Numbered from the stretch's first letter, positions 26,706-34,224 are shown. The stretch: 64,000 nt of DNA from Tectiglobus sp965223355 (GCA_965223355.1 CBDCWE010000003.1:4960001-5024000); one strand, 5' to 3'. The notes: generated from the letters alone by a model not told the origin. Numbers and translations are program-made.

Positions 26706-27109
26706 GCAAACCGATCCTCATCGTGGCGGCCGCGGCGCTGGTTGACGCCGACAACCGGGTGTTGATCGCGAAGCGGCCCGCGGGCAAGAGCATGGCCGGG
26801 CTGTGGGAGTTTCCCGGCGGCAAGGTTGATGCCGGTGAAACACCGGAAGACGCGCTGATCCGGGAGCTGCGTGAGGAACTCGGCATCGAAGTCTGCGATA
26901 CCTGCGTGGCACCGTTCACGTTTGCCTCACACGGCTACGATGCGTTTCATCTATTGATGCCGCTCTATTTGTGCCGCACCTGGGAGGGCGAGATTACCCC
27001 GCGCGAGGGCCAGCACGTGGCCTGGGTCCGCGCTATGCGGTTGGCCGACTACCCGATGCCGCCGGCGGACCTTCCCTTGATCCCATGGCTCAGGGATTTG
27101 CTCGGCTGA
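26702..27109 (+). CDS. mutT: NUDIX hydrolase, MutT-like 8-oxo-dGTP diphosphatase
   Basis: 135 residues. A complete Nudix box lies at residues ~39-61 (GGKVDAGETPEDALIRELRE then ELGIE), and the N-terminus (VAAAALVDADNRVLIAKRP) is typical of MutT. It removes oxidised purine nucleotides before they enter DNA. Alphaproteobacterial mutT often sits beside argJ, as here. The start ATG overlaps the TPMT-family stop. After the stop, 150 bp without features lead into an R4 element. Confidence 0.88.
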   Translation: MSKPILIVAAAALVDADNRVLIAKRPAGKSMAGLWEFPGGKVDAGETPEDALIRELREELGIEVCDTCVAPFTFASHGYDAFHLLMPLYLCRTWEGEITPREGQHVAWVRAMRLADYPMPPADLPLIPWLRDLLG

Positions 27110-27260
27110 TACGTGTGCGAACCGTGAGCATGGTGATGGACCGGTGCTCGGACTTCAACGCTTCACCGGGTTTTCGATGGCATCGCCACTGCATCACCGG
27201 CGCCGTGTTCCTTAACGCCGAGTGCATCGGCGAGCTTGGCAGCAGCCGATCCGGGACGTC

Positions 27261-27527
27261 ATACCAGCCCGCACAAATATTGATCCGTTTCACCGGAGCG
27301 ATTTTTGTCGCCAGGGAGGCGGGTGTCGTGCCGTGGTATGCGTACCACAAGCGGCGCCCAACGCAGCTGGCGGCAAAAAGCGCCCGGCGCTCAGGGGTGG
27401 GTCCTGGCGGCCCATCGGGTGCGTTGCAACGTTTGCCCGATGCACCGCATCGCGCGGCACGCCGCGCCTGCCCGAGTGCGCCGCCAGGACCCATGAAGCG
27501 GGTCAATATTTATGCGGGCTGGTATAA
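27261..27527 (+). repeat. R4 element, copy A (complete)
   Basis: About 267 bp with terminal inverted repeats of about 30 bp: ATACCAGCCCGCACAAATAT at the left end and, on the other strand, ATACCAGCCCGCATAAATAT at the right end, both followed by TGAnCCG-TTCA. It carries no plausible transposase. TA flanks suggest a TA-type target, but this is uncertain. The right end runs into the 3' end of the methyltransferase gene and supplies its stop codon. Confidence 0.85.
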
Positions 27528-28355
27528 GGGTTGCTGTTGGCTTCGGTGCGGTGCCCAACCGGTCATGGTCAGGATCTCGAAGGTTGCCGGAATGCGCCCG
27601 TCGGGGCCGGCAAACTGCGCCGTGTAAACCTCGGCGATCTTGACCAGCAACGCACGGGTTGCCGGCCGCCGGCTGCGCTCGGCCAGGGCGTTGCCGGCGC
27701 CCATGGCCTTCAACTCGCGCATCAGCTCCAACGGGTTAGCATAGGTGACAGTGACAACGTCACTGTCGGCGACGGGCAGCGCGAAGCCGGCGCGCTGAAG
27801 CAGGCCACCAAGGTCGCGAACGTCGGCAAACGGGGCCACGCGCGGCGAAGCACCACCATGGATCTCGGTTTCGGCGGCGAGCGTTGCCTGGCGCAATTCG
27901 GTCAGCGATTGACCGCCGATCAGCGCGCCGAGAAATAGCCCGTCCGGTTTGAGGGTTTGGCGGACCTGCGTCAGGACGCCCGGCAGATCGTTGGCGAATT
28001 GCAGGGTCAGCGCCGACACGATGAGATCGAATGAGGACGGTGCAAACGGGAGCGCTTCCTCATCGGCAACAACTGCGGGCGGCGGCAGTCGGCCGGCCAG
28101 CGCGCTGGACACTTCGGTTGACACAACCGTGTCGATGCCGGGCTGTTGTTGCAGGGCGGTTACCAGAGCACCTGTGGCGGCCGAAAGGTTCAGCGCATCG
28201 GGAAAGCGGCGCTTGATGACAGCGAGCCGTTCGGCAAAGTCTTCACCAACGCGGGCCAGCAGGAAGTCCGGGATGGTCGTGGCCGACGCCGCGCGTTCAC
28301 GGTTTTGCGCGTGCAACTTGCGATCGAAGATACGTGGCGCCGGCGCGTTCGTCAT
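27510..28355 (-). CDS. SAM-dependent methyltransferase, BioC/NDUFAF5-like
   Basis: 281 residues. The class I methyltransferase core includes LNLSAATGALVTAL, DEEALPFAPSSFDLIVSALT and LQFANDLPGVLTQVRQTLKP. The family resembles the alphaproteobacterial homologues of NDUFAF5, an Arg hydroxylase/methyltransferase involved in complex I assembly, and BioC. The last residues (LYQPA) and the TAA stop are encoded by the terminal repeat of R4 copy A, so the native C-terminus has been replaced. The change is small and may be neutral. Confidence 0.8.
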   Translation of the reverse strand: MTNAPAPRIFDRKLHAQNRERAASATTIPDFLLARVGEDFAERLAVIKRRFPDALNLSAATGALVTALQQQPGIDTVVSTEVSSALAGRLPPPAVVADEEALPFAPSSFDLIVSALTLQFANDLPGVLTQVRQTLKPDGLFLGALIGGQSLTELRQATLAAETEIHGGASPRVAPFADVRDLGGLLQRAGFALPVADSDVVTVTYANPLELMRELKAMGAGNALAERSRRPATRALLVKIAEVYTAQFAGPDGRIPATFEILTMTGWAPHRSQQQPLYQPA

Positions 28356-28411
28356 GGCGGTTTGGCTTCCGTGGACTGCGGCAAATCAGTTGTCTGAGTT
28401 TTGTGTCTGGT

Positions 28412-28694
28412 CTAGTGGTCTCAATCACCTAAAAAAGCGTATTCAGACGCTCAGATTTGGTCTGTGCCAAGGCGCGGTGGGTGATGCTGGTGCAGCATAA
28501 GGGTGCCGCAACGCCGGTACCAGGCCAAATCTGAGCGCCTTCGGTGCGTGTGCCCCGGCCCGTGACGGCGTCAGCCGTGCGCACCATCGCCCACGCTATG
28601 CTTTGGCATAGCCTTCCTGCTCACGAACCTGGCCTGCTCACGAACTAGAGCAGCGCATCTGAACACGCTTTTTTTAGGTGATTGAGACCACTAG
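28412..28694. repeat. R3 element, long copy
   Basis: 283 bp bounded by CTAG at 28412-28415 and 28691-28694. Terminal inverted repeats are TGGTCTCAATCACCTAAAAA and, at the other end, its complement TTTTTAGGTGATTGAGACCA. An inner inverted repeat pairs GCTCAGATTTGG with CCAAATCTGAGC. It fills most of the gap between the methyltransferase and comF genes. A truncated copy is at 57124-57370 and a 66-bp copy consisting almost only of the ends is at 36560-36625. Confidence 0.88.
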
Positions 28695-28755
28695 CCTGAG
28701 GTTCCTTTGAAGTCTTTGAGGGTGAGCTGATAACACCGCACGTAAGGATAGTGGC

Positions 28756-29631
28756 GTGATCAGGACAAACGAAGCAATGGTGTTTGCCAGGCGCCAGGTC
28801 AACCGATTGGCGGTCGGCCTGCGATCAACGGGCTCGGTTGATCGCCTTGCGGCGATCACGGCAAGCGTGACGTCGCCGGCGCTGGTCTTGGGAAAAACCA
28901 TTGCACTCAAATGCGCCGACGTCCTGATGCCGGCGTTGTGTGTGTCCTGCCACCAGCCGCTTGCCACGCATGACAGCCTGTGTGCTGCCTGTTGGCGGAA
29001 CGTGCGGTTTCTCTCGCATCCGCTGTGCGACAAACTTGGCATACCGTTGCCATTCGATCCGGGCGGCGGGCCGATCGTATCGGCGGCAGCGGTCGCAGAC
29101 CCTCCCGTCTACGACCGGGCACGAGCGGCAATGCATTTTTCCGGCGTCGGGCGCGAGCTCGTCCATCGCTTCAAATACGGCGATCAACACACGCCGCGAT
29201 GGCTATTCCGGCGATTGCTGATCCATGCATCGCGCGAGTTGGCGGCTGACTGCGACGTCGTGATGCCGGTGCCGCTGCATCATCGCCGGTTGTGGGCGCG
29301 ACGCTTTAACCAGTCGGCAATTCTCGCCGGCGATCTGGCTGTCGAGCTCGATCTCGACTACTGGCCGCAGACGCTTGTCCGGCAGCGGGCGACGGCCGCG
29401 CAAGTCGGGCTCACGCGTGATCAACGGCAGCGCAATCTGCGCGGTGCATTTGCTGTGCACGCGGACCGGACGGCAGAGGTGTTCGGGCGCAGCGTGCTGT
29501 TGGTTGACGATGTCATTACAACCGGAACCACCGCACAGGCATGCGCACGCGTCTTGAAGCGGGCCGGTGCGCGTCGGGTCGACGTCGTCGCGCTTGCAAT
29601 GGTGACCGACGACAGCCGCATCAACCCCTGA
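28756..29631 (+). CDS. comF: ComF family protein (zinc-ribbon phosphoribosyltransferase-like)
   Basis: 291 residues from GTG 28756, preceded by AAGGA; an ATG at 28777 is possible. A double zinc-ribbon region (CVSCHQPLATHDSLCAACW) is followed by a type I PRTase fold with the PRPP-binding motif VLLVDDVITTGTT. The family is linked to DNA uptake/natural transformation in some bacteria, but its enzymatic role is unproven. It is followed by grxC, a nitrilase and a DUF1178 gene, the usual alphaproteobacterial order. Confidence 0.92.
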   Translation: MIRTNEAMVFARRQVNRLAVGLRSTGSVDRLAAITASVTSPALVLGKTIALKCADVLMPALCVSCHQPLATHDSLCAACWRNVRFLSHPLCDKLGIPLPFDPGGGPIVSAAAVADPPVYDRARAAMHFSGVGRELVHRFKYGDQHTPRWLFRRLLIHASRELAADCDVVMPVPLHHRRLWARRFNQSAILAGDLAVELDLDYWPQTLVRQRATAAQVGLTRDQRQRNLRGAFAVHADRTAEVFGRSVLLVDDVITTGTTAQACARVLKRAGARRVDVVALAMVTDDSRINP

Positions 29632-29724
29632 CAGCGGCCATCGCAGCTGATCGCCCATCGCCAGGATAATTGAAACATCAAGCGTTTGTCGCTGATTTGG
29701 GTTCTGGTATAGTCACGTTGTCAA

Positions 29725-29970
29725 CTCATAAATCCGGACGCATTGGGAGCGGTTGATCTGCTGAGTTGCCGGACGCGAGGATGCAGACAATGTGGTTCAT
29801 TTTCAAAGCCTTGGTGCCGCGCAGCGCAGCCAATTGGCGATTTGCCGAGGCCGCCGGTTTGGCCCGACGATCTCGAGCGTTGGGCGATGCGAACGGGCAA
29901 CCGGCCGCTGCGCGATGCCGCGCCTTGCATATCCTAGCCATATCGGCGCCAATGGGCCCGGATCTATGAG
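29725..29970 (-). repeat. R5 element, copy B (uninterrupted)
   Basis: A 246-bp element with imperfect terminal inverted repeats (CTCATAAATCCGG at 29725 and CCGGATCTATGAG ending at 29970). The reverse complement aligns along its length with copy A at 2791-3179 after removal of the R1 insertion there. No coding capacity is apparent. It lies between comF and grxC. Confidence 0.82.
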
Positions 29971-29984
29971 TTTACCGCCCAAAC

Positions 29985-30050
29985 CGACCTGCCTTTGTTC
30001 GGCGGCGGAACAATCGCGAACAAAACACAAAGTTGCTCGCTTCACATCAC
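29985..30050 (-). repeat. Degenerate R1 fragment
   Basis: ACCTGCCTTTGTTCGGCGGC followed by GAACAATCGCGAACAAAACA and AAAGTTGCTCGC corresponds to hairpin B and its flank in R1, with many substitutions and one end missing. It is an old relic. Confidence 0.55.
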
Positions 30051-30114
30051 TGCCTCGAGTCCCCATATCAGCCGCTCTGAGTTGATCGCGCCCGAACCCG
30101 GATATCTCAACGCC

Positions 30115-30372
30115 ATGGCGAAAATCACGATCTACACGACAATGCTGTGTCCCTACTGCGTTATGGCCAAGCGGCTGTTGAAACAGAAGGGTGCCGAGTT
30201 CGAGGAAATCAACGTCGGCGTGAGTTCTTCCAAACGGGCTGAGATGCGGCAGCGTGCCGGCGGTGGCCACACGGTTCCGCAAATCTTTATCGATGAACGC
30301 TACATTGGCGGCTGTGACGAGTTGTATGCGCTCGATCGCCAGGGTGATCTCGATCCATTGCTGGCGATCTGA
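30115..30372 (+). CDS. grxC: Glutaredoxin 3
   Basis: 85 residues from ATG 30115, the usual size of the family; the frame extends upstream without resemblance. The dithiol active site CPYC is at residues 12-15. The glutathione-binding TVP motif (HTVPQIFID) and the GGCDEL motif are present. It reduces protein disulfides and glutathione mixed disulfides in the cytosol. It is followed 3 bp later by the nitrilase gene. Confidence 0.95.
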   Translation: MAKITIYTTMLCPYCVMAKRLLKQKGAEFEEINVGVSSSKRAEMRQRAGGGHTVPQIFIDERYIGGCDELYALDRQGDLDPLLAI

Positions 30373-30375
30373 GCG

Positions 30376-31215
30376 ATGACCGGGGCAAGCAAATTTCGCG
30401 CAGCTCTCGTGCAAACGTGCAGCGGTTGCGATGTCGGCGAAAACATCGAGGTTGTGTCCGGCTTGATCCGGGAGGCTGCCGCCGATGGCGCTCAGTATGT
30501 GCAGACGCCGGAGGTGACAACGCTGATCGAGGCCGCAGGCAAGGCACAGTTCGAAAAGTCGCAGGCGGATGACGACAACAACGGCGCCGTCACGGCGTTC
30601 GGGCAGCTGGCTCGGGAACTCGGCATCTGGCTGCACATCGGCTCCATGGCCGTGCGCAAAAGCGAAGACAAGCTTGCAAACCGGGCATTTTTGTTCAAAC
30701 CCGACGGCATGGTGGCGGCGCGCTACGACAAGATCCACATGTTCGACGTCGACGTTGACGGCGACAACCGCTTCAATGAAAGCCGGCGATACGAGGCCGG
30801 CGAACATGCCGTGATAACGCCGTTGCCGTGGGGCAACCTAGGCGTCACGATTTGTTATGACATGCGGTTTCCCTATCTTTACCGCGCTCTTGCCAAGGCC
30901 GGCGCGCACATGCTGGCCGTGCCGTCGGCGTTCACGGTGCCAACGGGACAGGCGCACTGGCACGTACTGCTGCGCGCGCGTGCGATCGAGACGGAGTGCT
31001 TCGTGTTGGCTGCGGCCCAGGCCGGCACGCATCAATCGGGGCGCAAATCCTACGGCCACAGCATAATTGTTTCGCCGTGGGGCGAGATCCTGGCCGAGGC
31101 GGATGGCCTGCAAACCGGGGTCATCAGTGCCGATATTGACCTGGAAGCCGTGAGTGAGGCTCGCCGGCGGGTGCCCTCCCTCAACCATGACCGCAAATAC
31201 GAGATACTTCGATAG
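30376..31215 (+). CDS. Carbon-nitrogen hydrolase (Nit1/Nit2-like amidase)
   Basis: 279 residues. The nitrilase-superfamily catalytic triad is visible: Glu in the TPEVTTLIE region, Lys in YDKIHMFDVDVD and Cys in VTICYDMRFPYLYRAL. Known relatives (Nit1/NitC) hydrolyse deaminated glutathione or omega-amido acids, a repair role that fits its place after glutaredoxin. It is tightly spaced with both neighbours (3 bp after grxC, 1 bp before the DUF1178 start). Confidence 0.9.
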   Translation: MTGASKFRAALVQTCSGCDVGENIEVVSGLIREAAADGAQYVQTPEVTTLIEAAGKAQFEKSQADDDNNGAVTAFGQLARELGIWLHIGSMAVRKSEDKLANRAFLFKPDGMVAARYDKIHMFDVDVDGDNRFNESRRYEAGEHAVITPLPWGNLGVTICYDMRFPYLYRALAKAGAHMLAVPSAFTVPTGQAHWHVLLRARAIETECFVLAAAQAGTHQSGRKSYGHSIIVSPWGEILAEADGLQTGVISADIDLEAVSEARRRVPSLNHDRKYEILR

Positions 31216-31216
31216 A

Positions 31217-31699
31217 ATGATCCGCTACCAACTGCAGTGCGACAAAGAGCACACTTTCGAGGCCTGGTTTGCAAACAGCGCTGCTTACGACAAGCAGGCC
31301 AAACGCAAGCTCGTGATCTGTCCCGAATGTGGTTCGACTAAGGTTGCCAAAGCGATCATGGCACCGAACATCGCCATCAAAGGCAACAAGAAAAACGCGG
31401 CCGCGGCCGCCGCCGAACGGGCTGGCGGCGTGATGACGACGCCCAGCGGACCGGTCGACCCGAAAGTGGCCGCGGCGCGGCGTGAGGTCATGACCGCGTT
31501 GCGCAAGGTTCGCGAGATCGTCGAGAAAAACGCCGAGTACGTCGGACCGAAGTTTGCCGAAGAAGCACGCAAAATCCACTATAAGGAAGCCGAAGAAAAG
31601 GGCATCTACGGAGAGGCGACACCCGGCGAGGTCAAGGACCTACTCGAAGAAGGCGTTGATATTCATCCCCTGCCGGTGCTGCCGGAAGACCAGAATTGA
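31217..31699 (+). CDS. DUF1178 family protein
   Basis: 160 residues from ATG 31217 (MIRYQLQCDKEHTFEAWF), starting 1 bp after the nitrilase stop. Conserved features are the N-terminal CDKEHTFEAWF and a zinc-ribbon-like CPECGSTKVAKAIMAPNI. The rest is charged and helical, with an Ala-rich linker. Its function is unknown, but it is consistently found downstream of nitrilase and grxC in Alphaproteobacteria. Confidence 0.9.
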   Translation: MIRYQLQCDKEHTFEAWFANSAAYDKQAKRKLVICPECGSTKVAKAIMAPNIAIKGNKKNAAAAAAERAGGVMTTPSGPVDPKVAAARREVMTALRKVREIVEKNAEYVGPKFAEEARKIHYKEAEEKGIYGEATPGEVKDLLEEGVDIHPLPVLPEDQN

Positions 31700-31714
31700 G
31701 CCGGGTGGGGCCTG

Positions 31715-32261
31715 TCAGCGGCGCTGTTTCGCGACCTTCTTTTTGTTTGACTTCCGCTCGAAGCGGTAAAGCTTGTGGCAGGCTGAACAGGTCTCACTGA
31801 TTCGTACCAGAACCTGTTTGGCCAGAACCTGTTTGGCCAGAACCTGTTTGGCCAGAACCTGTTTGGCGGCGCCGCCGCTGCGGTCCGCGGCGACCTCCAG
31901 CTCAGCGGCGAGCGCGCCGAACTCCCTGATCCGTCGTTTGAAGTCCGGCCATTGGCGCCAGATCAAGGGCCGGGCATCGGACGGCTTTTCGAGACTGCCT
32001 TTGGGAAACAGTTTGACCATGTTCTTCGCGCGCTTTTTTGAAGTCAACCGCAATGCGTTTGGTTGCCGCCCGGTCTTAAGCTGCCTTTCCCGCGATGAAA
32101 TCTTTGAGCGATCTCAGCGCATCTCCGATTTCCTCCATGGCCATCATGCGGTCTATGACGACACCGGTGGCGCCCTTGTGGGCGACAACGAGGGTGGTCG
32201 ATCCGGTGACGACGAGGACCAAGACCACAGTGAGTGGCGTGAGGTGATAGAGACGACGCAT
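31715..32261 (-). pseudogene. Cytochrome c' gene, broken
   Basis: The N-terminal part (32261-32076) encodes a signal peptide and HKGATGVVIDRMMAMEEIGD, and ends at a TAA. About 25 bp later, in another frame, the sequence resumes as KNMVKLFPKGSLEKPSDA and ends with the haem motif CSACHKLYRFE. Together these match class II cytochrome c', a periplasmic haem protein that binds NO. Two lesions (an in-frame stop and a frameshift around 32030-32080) separate the halves. In addition a 15-bp unit is repeated four times in frame, just before the haem motif. Confidence 0.8.
31807..31866. repeat. 15-bp x 4 perfect tandem repeat in the cytochrome c' remnant
   Basis: The unit CCAGAACCTGTTTGG occurs exactly four times. 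On the minus strand it encodes AKQVL repeated within the last helix before CSACH. A functional cytochrome c' would have one copy, so this is a slippage expansion of 45 bp. Confidence 0.95.
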
Positions 32262-32354
32262 CGGGTCAACTCCTCATGCGCGGTATCGGGCCGGGCGCGG
32301 CAGCGGCATGGTCCGGGCCCAGCTGGTCAATTCGGGGCGAGGGTCGCCATCCCG

Positions 32355-32470
32355 TGGTCGGCGCGTTCGAGGGGCGGACAAGCCCCGCAAGGATCGCCGT
32401 CAAACGGCGATCAAGTCAGGCCTTCGGCCCTGACAACCCGACCTAAAGGACGTCGCCCTGTGCAAACCCG
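32355..32470. repeat. R2-like degenerate palindromic stretch
   Basis: Small palindromes (GATCGCCGTCAAACGGCGATC-like, AGGCCTTCGGCCCT) and the order CAACCCGACCTAAAGG...CCCGTGACC resemble the right half of the R2 element at 33990-34020. Terminal repeats are absent. The rest of the 32262-32503 gap shows nothing else. Confidence 0.4.
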
Positions 32471-32503
32471 TGACCAGCTTGACCCGAGAATCCTTAAAGC
32501 CTT

Positions 32504-32926
32504 TCAGTTGATGCCGTTTGCGCGCTGCACTTCACGGATGAAACCGACAATCTTGGCAACATCGCCCTGCGATACGCCGGGGACCGGCGGCATGTCTCCA
32601 AATCGCCAATGGTGGGCGCGCACGCCATTTTGCGCGGCCCGCTGGAATGAGATGTCGGCGTGATGACCCGGTTCGTAGATTTTGTGGATCAACGGCGGCG
32701 CGATGCCGTCGCGGCCGGCGGCATTCTTGCCGTGGCACCGTGCACAGTTGAGCTCGAACAGCTCTGCCCCCTGTTTCGCCGTTTGACTGAGTTCAGGCAC
32801 GACGACCTTGACCATCGCCGCCTGGTGGCCCGCTTCAGGTGGTTGCGGCCTGAACGACCAAAGGACGTAAGTGGCCAGTGTCAAGCCTAGGACAAGTGCG
32901 AGTAAGATTTTGTTTTTCATAGTCAT
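32504..32926 (-). CDS. Monohaem c-type cytochrome, membrane-anchored
   Basis: 140 residues from ATG 32926, which overlaps the cueR stop by 4 bp (ATGA). An N-terminal hydrophobic anchor or signal (ILLALVLGLTLATYVLWSF) precedes a class I cytochrome c domain with haem-binding CARCH and a likely axial Met in FGDMPPVPG. It is co-transcribed with the copper regulator, which suggests a role in copper resistance or electron transfer to a copper oxidase (inference). Confidence 0.85.
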   Translation of the reverse strand: MTMKNKILLALVLGLTLATYVLWSFRPQPPEAGHQAAMVKVVVPELSQTAKQGAELFELNCARCHGKNAAGRDGIAPPLIHKIYEPGHHADISFQRAAQNGVRAHHWRFGDMPPVPGVSQGDVAKIVGFIREVQRANGIN

Positions 32927-33306
32927 TTCGATAGATCGTCCAGGATTGGGCATTGCGGGCGCTGGTCGCCGCGACAGGACGTGACCAGGTGTTCGAGGGT
33001 TTGGCGTAGGCCCTGCAGTTCCGCAATTTTGGTTTCGATGCGGATCAGATGCTCAAGCGCGATGGCCTTGACGTCGCTGCTTGCCCGCGACCGATCTTCG
33101 TAAAGTGAGAGCAGTTGGCGGCACTCATCCAAGGTGAAGCCGAGACTGCGGCTGCGCTGCAGAAAACGAAGCTTGTGAACCTGTTGATCGTCGTAATGGC
33201 GATAACCGTTGGCGGCACGGCTCGGATTGACCAAGCCGAGTTCTTCATAGAAGCGGATGGTTTTTGCCGGTAAACCGGATGCGCTCGCCGCCTGACCGAT
33301 ATTCAT
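32923..33306 (-). CDS. cueR: Copper-responsive MerR-family regulator
   Basis: 127 residues. The MerR helix-turn-helix is MNIGQAASASGLPAKTIRFY and is followed by ANGYRHYDDQQVHKL. The metal loop near the C-terminus has the C-x7-C spacing of CueR (CRGDQRPQC), which senses Cu(I)/Ag(I)/Au(I). It lies upstream of a c-type cytochrome gene rather than the usual CopA ATPase. Its own promoter carries a typical operator, so it is probably autoregulated. Confidence 0.88.
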   Translation of the reverse strand: MNIGQAASASGLPAKTIRFYEELGLVNPSRAANGYRHYDDQQVHKLRFLQRSRSLGFTLDECRQLLSLYEDRSRASSDVKAIALEHLIRIETKIAELQGLRQTLEHLVTSCRGDQRPQCPILDDLSK

Positions 33307-33340
33307 CGTGAGACACCTTCGGATTTGACCGCTGCTCGCC

Positions 33341-33371
33341 CGTATAAAGGTTCCATCTCATGGAAGGTCAA
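33341..33371 (-). promoter_or_regulatory. CueR-type promoter with 19-bp spacer
   Basis: On the minus strand TTGACC (-35, 33371-33366) and TATACG (-10, 33346-33341) are separated by 19 bp, the over-long spacing typical of MerR-family targets. Between them lies the dyad ACCTTCC-N7-GGAACCT, which matches CueR boxes. It lies 35 bp upstream of the cueR start. Confidence 0.85.
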
Positions 33372-33472
33372 GGCGGCAAGCGATGCAAATGTCGTCCTAA
33401 GCCACCTGCGTCGATGACCTGTCTGCGCACCCTCATGGTCGAAACGCGAAACCACCCGCGCGAGGTTGCCGC

Positions 33473-33611
33473 CTAGAGCAACCTGCCTTTATTCGGAATC
33501 GGAACGATCCGGAATAAAGGCAGAAAGTTGCTCGCCTCTCAAGTGGCGATCATCTTTGTGCTTTAAGTTGGAACCGCAATAGCGGTTCCAACTTAAAGCA
33601 CGATGATCTAG
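33473..33611 (-). repeat. R1 double-hairpin repeat, copy 5
   Basis: Full 139-bp copy in inverse orientation, bounded by CTAG at 33473-33476 and 33608-33611. It lies in the intergenic region between cueR and selC and touches no stop codon. Confidence 0.92.
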
Positions 33612-33726
33612 ACATCACGTCGGCGCGGGTTGTTGCGCGAGCCGGGCAATCCGCTTGCCGATCACATCGCGGTGAGGCGGCGCACTCGCGTGCGCGATCG
33701 CTCTTTGAGTTTTGGTTCGGACCGGC

Positions 33727-33822
33727 TGGCGGAAAAGAGTGGGAATCGAACCCACCAGGGACGTCTCACGCCCCCCACCGGTTTTGAAGACCGGGCGCCC
33801 CACCAGGGTGCGATTCCTTTCC
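33727..33822 (-). tRNA. selC: tRNA-Sec (anticodon TCA)
   Basis: About 96 nt including an encoded CCA end. The long acceptor stem pairs GGAAAGGA with TCTTTTCC. The anticodon arm is CCGGT-CTTCAAA-ACCGG with anticodon TCA. A long variable arm with a GC-rich stem and the T arm GTGGG-TTCGATT-CCCAC follow. These are the diagnostic features of bacterial selenocysteine tRNA. The organism must therefore make at least one selenoprotein, commonly a formate dehydrogenase, encoded elsewhere. R2 begins 35 bp beyond its 5' end. Confidence 0.92.
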
Positions 33823-33856
33823 ATGCCATTGCGTTTCCATGCCATTGCATCGCCGG

Positions 33857-34038
33857 CTAGGGAACCTCTGATTAAGTCCAGAGTCCAGGGGATGATCCCC
33901 TTATCGGGGAGATTGAGAAGCTGAACACCCCTCAAAAGTCACCGCGCAGCGGCGATACGTTGGCGTTTTCAGCCCCCACAACCGACCAAAGGGCCGGGCC
34001 CTTTGCAAGCCCGTGACTTTAGATCAGAGGTTCCCTAG
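33857..34038. repeat. R2 element, copy B (complete)
   Basis: 182 bp bounded by CTAG at 33857-33860 and 34035-34038. Terminal inverted repeats are GGAACCTCTGATTAAGTC at the left and its near-complement GACTTTAGATCAGAGGTTCC at the right. The interior has small palindromes but no gene. Its right CTAG is also the left CTAG of R1 copy 6. Confidence 0.88.
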
Positions 34039-34173
34039 CTCATCGTGCTTTAAGTTGGAACCGCTATTGCGGTTCCAACTTAAAGCACAAAGATGATCGC
34101 CACTTTAGAGGCGAGCAACTTTCTGCCTTTATTCGGGATCGTTCCGATTCCGAATAAAGGCAGGTTGCTCTAA
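34035..34173 (+). repeat. R1 double-hairpin repeat, copy 6 (abutting R2)
   Basis: 139 bp from CTAG 34035-34038 to CTAA 34170-34173, the latter a likely one-base change of CTAG. It shares its left boundary with R2 copy B. It lies just 3' of hypF. Confidence 0.9.
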
Positions 34174-34175
34174 AG

Positions 34176-34197
34176 CCTTCCGTCTGGAAGACGGAGG
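34176..34197 (-). terminator. Hairpin 3' of hypF
   Basis: CCTTCCGTC and GACGGAGG form an 8-9 bp stem with a short loop, about 28 bp beyond the hypF stop on the minus strand. It is followed by CTTTAG. It is a weak candidate for the end of the hup operon, with the R1 hairpins immediately after it. Confidence 0.45.
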
Positions 34198-34224
34198 ATC
34201 TAACCCACGGCATGGAAATCAGAA

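Noticed and set aside
31807..31866. CRISPR-like short repeats
   Set aside because: The 15-bp units are directly adjacent with no spacers and are in frame in a cytochrome gene. No CRISPR array or cas gene was found anywhere in the window.
33473..34173. REP/BIME elements mobilised by a RAYT transposase
   Set aside because: R1 lacks the GTAG-headed imperfect hairpin of REP elements. The only HUH transposase in the window belongs to a conventional IS200-like element with different hairpins. CTAG on both sides fits a DDE-type target duplication better.
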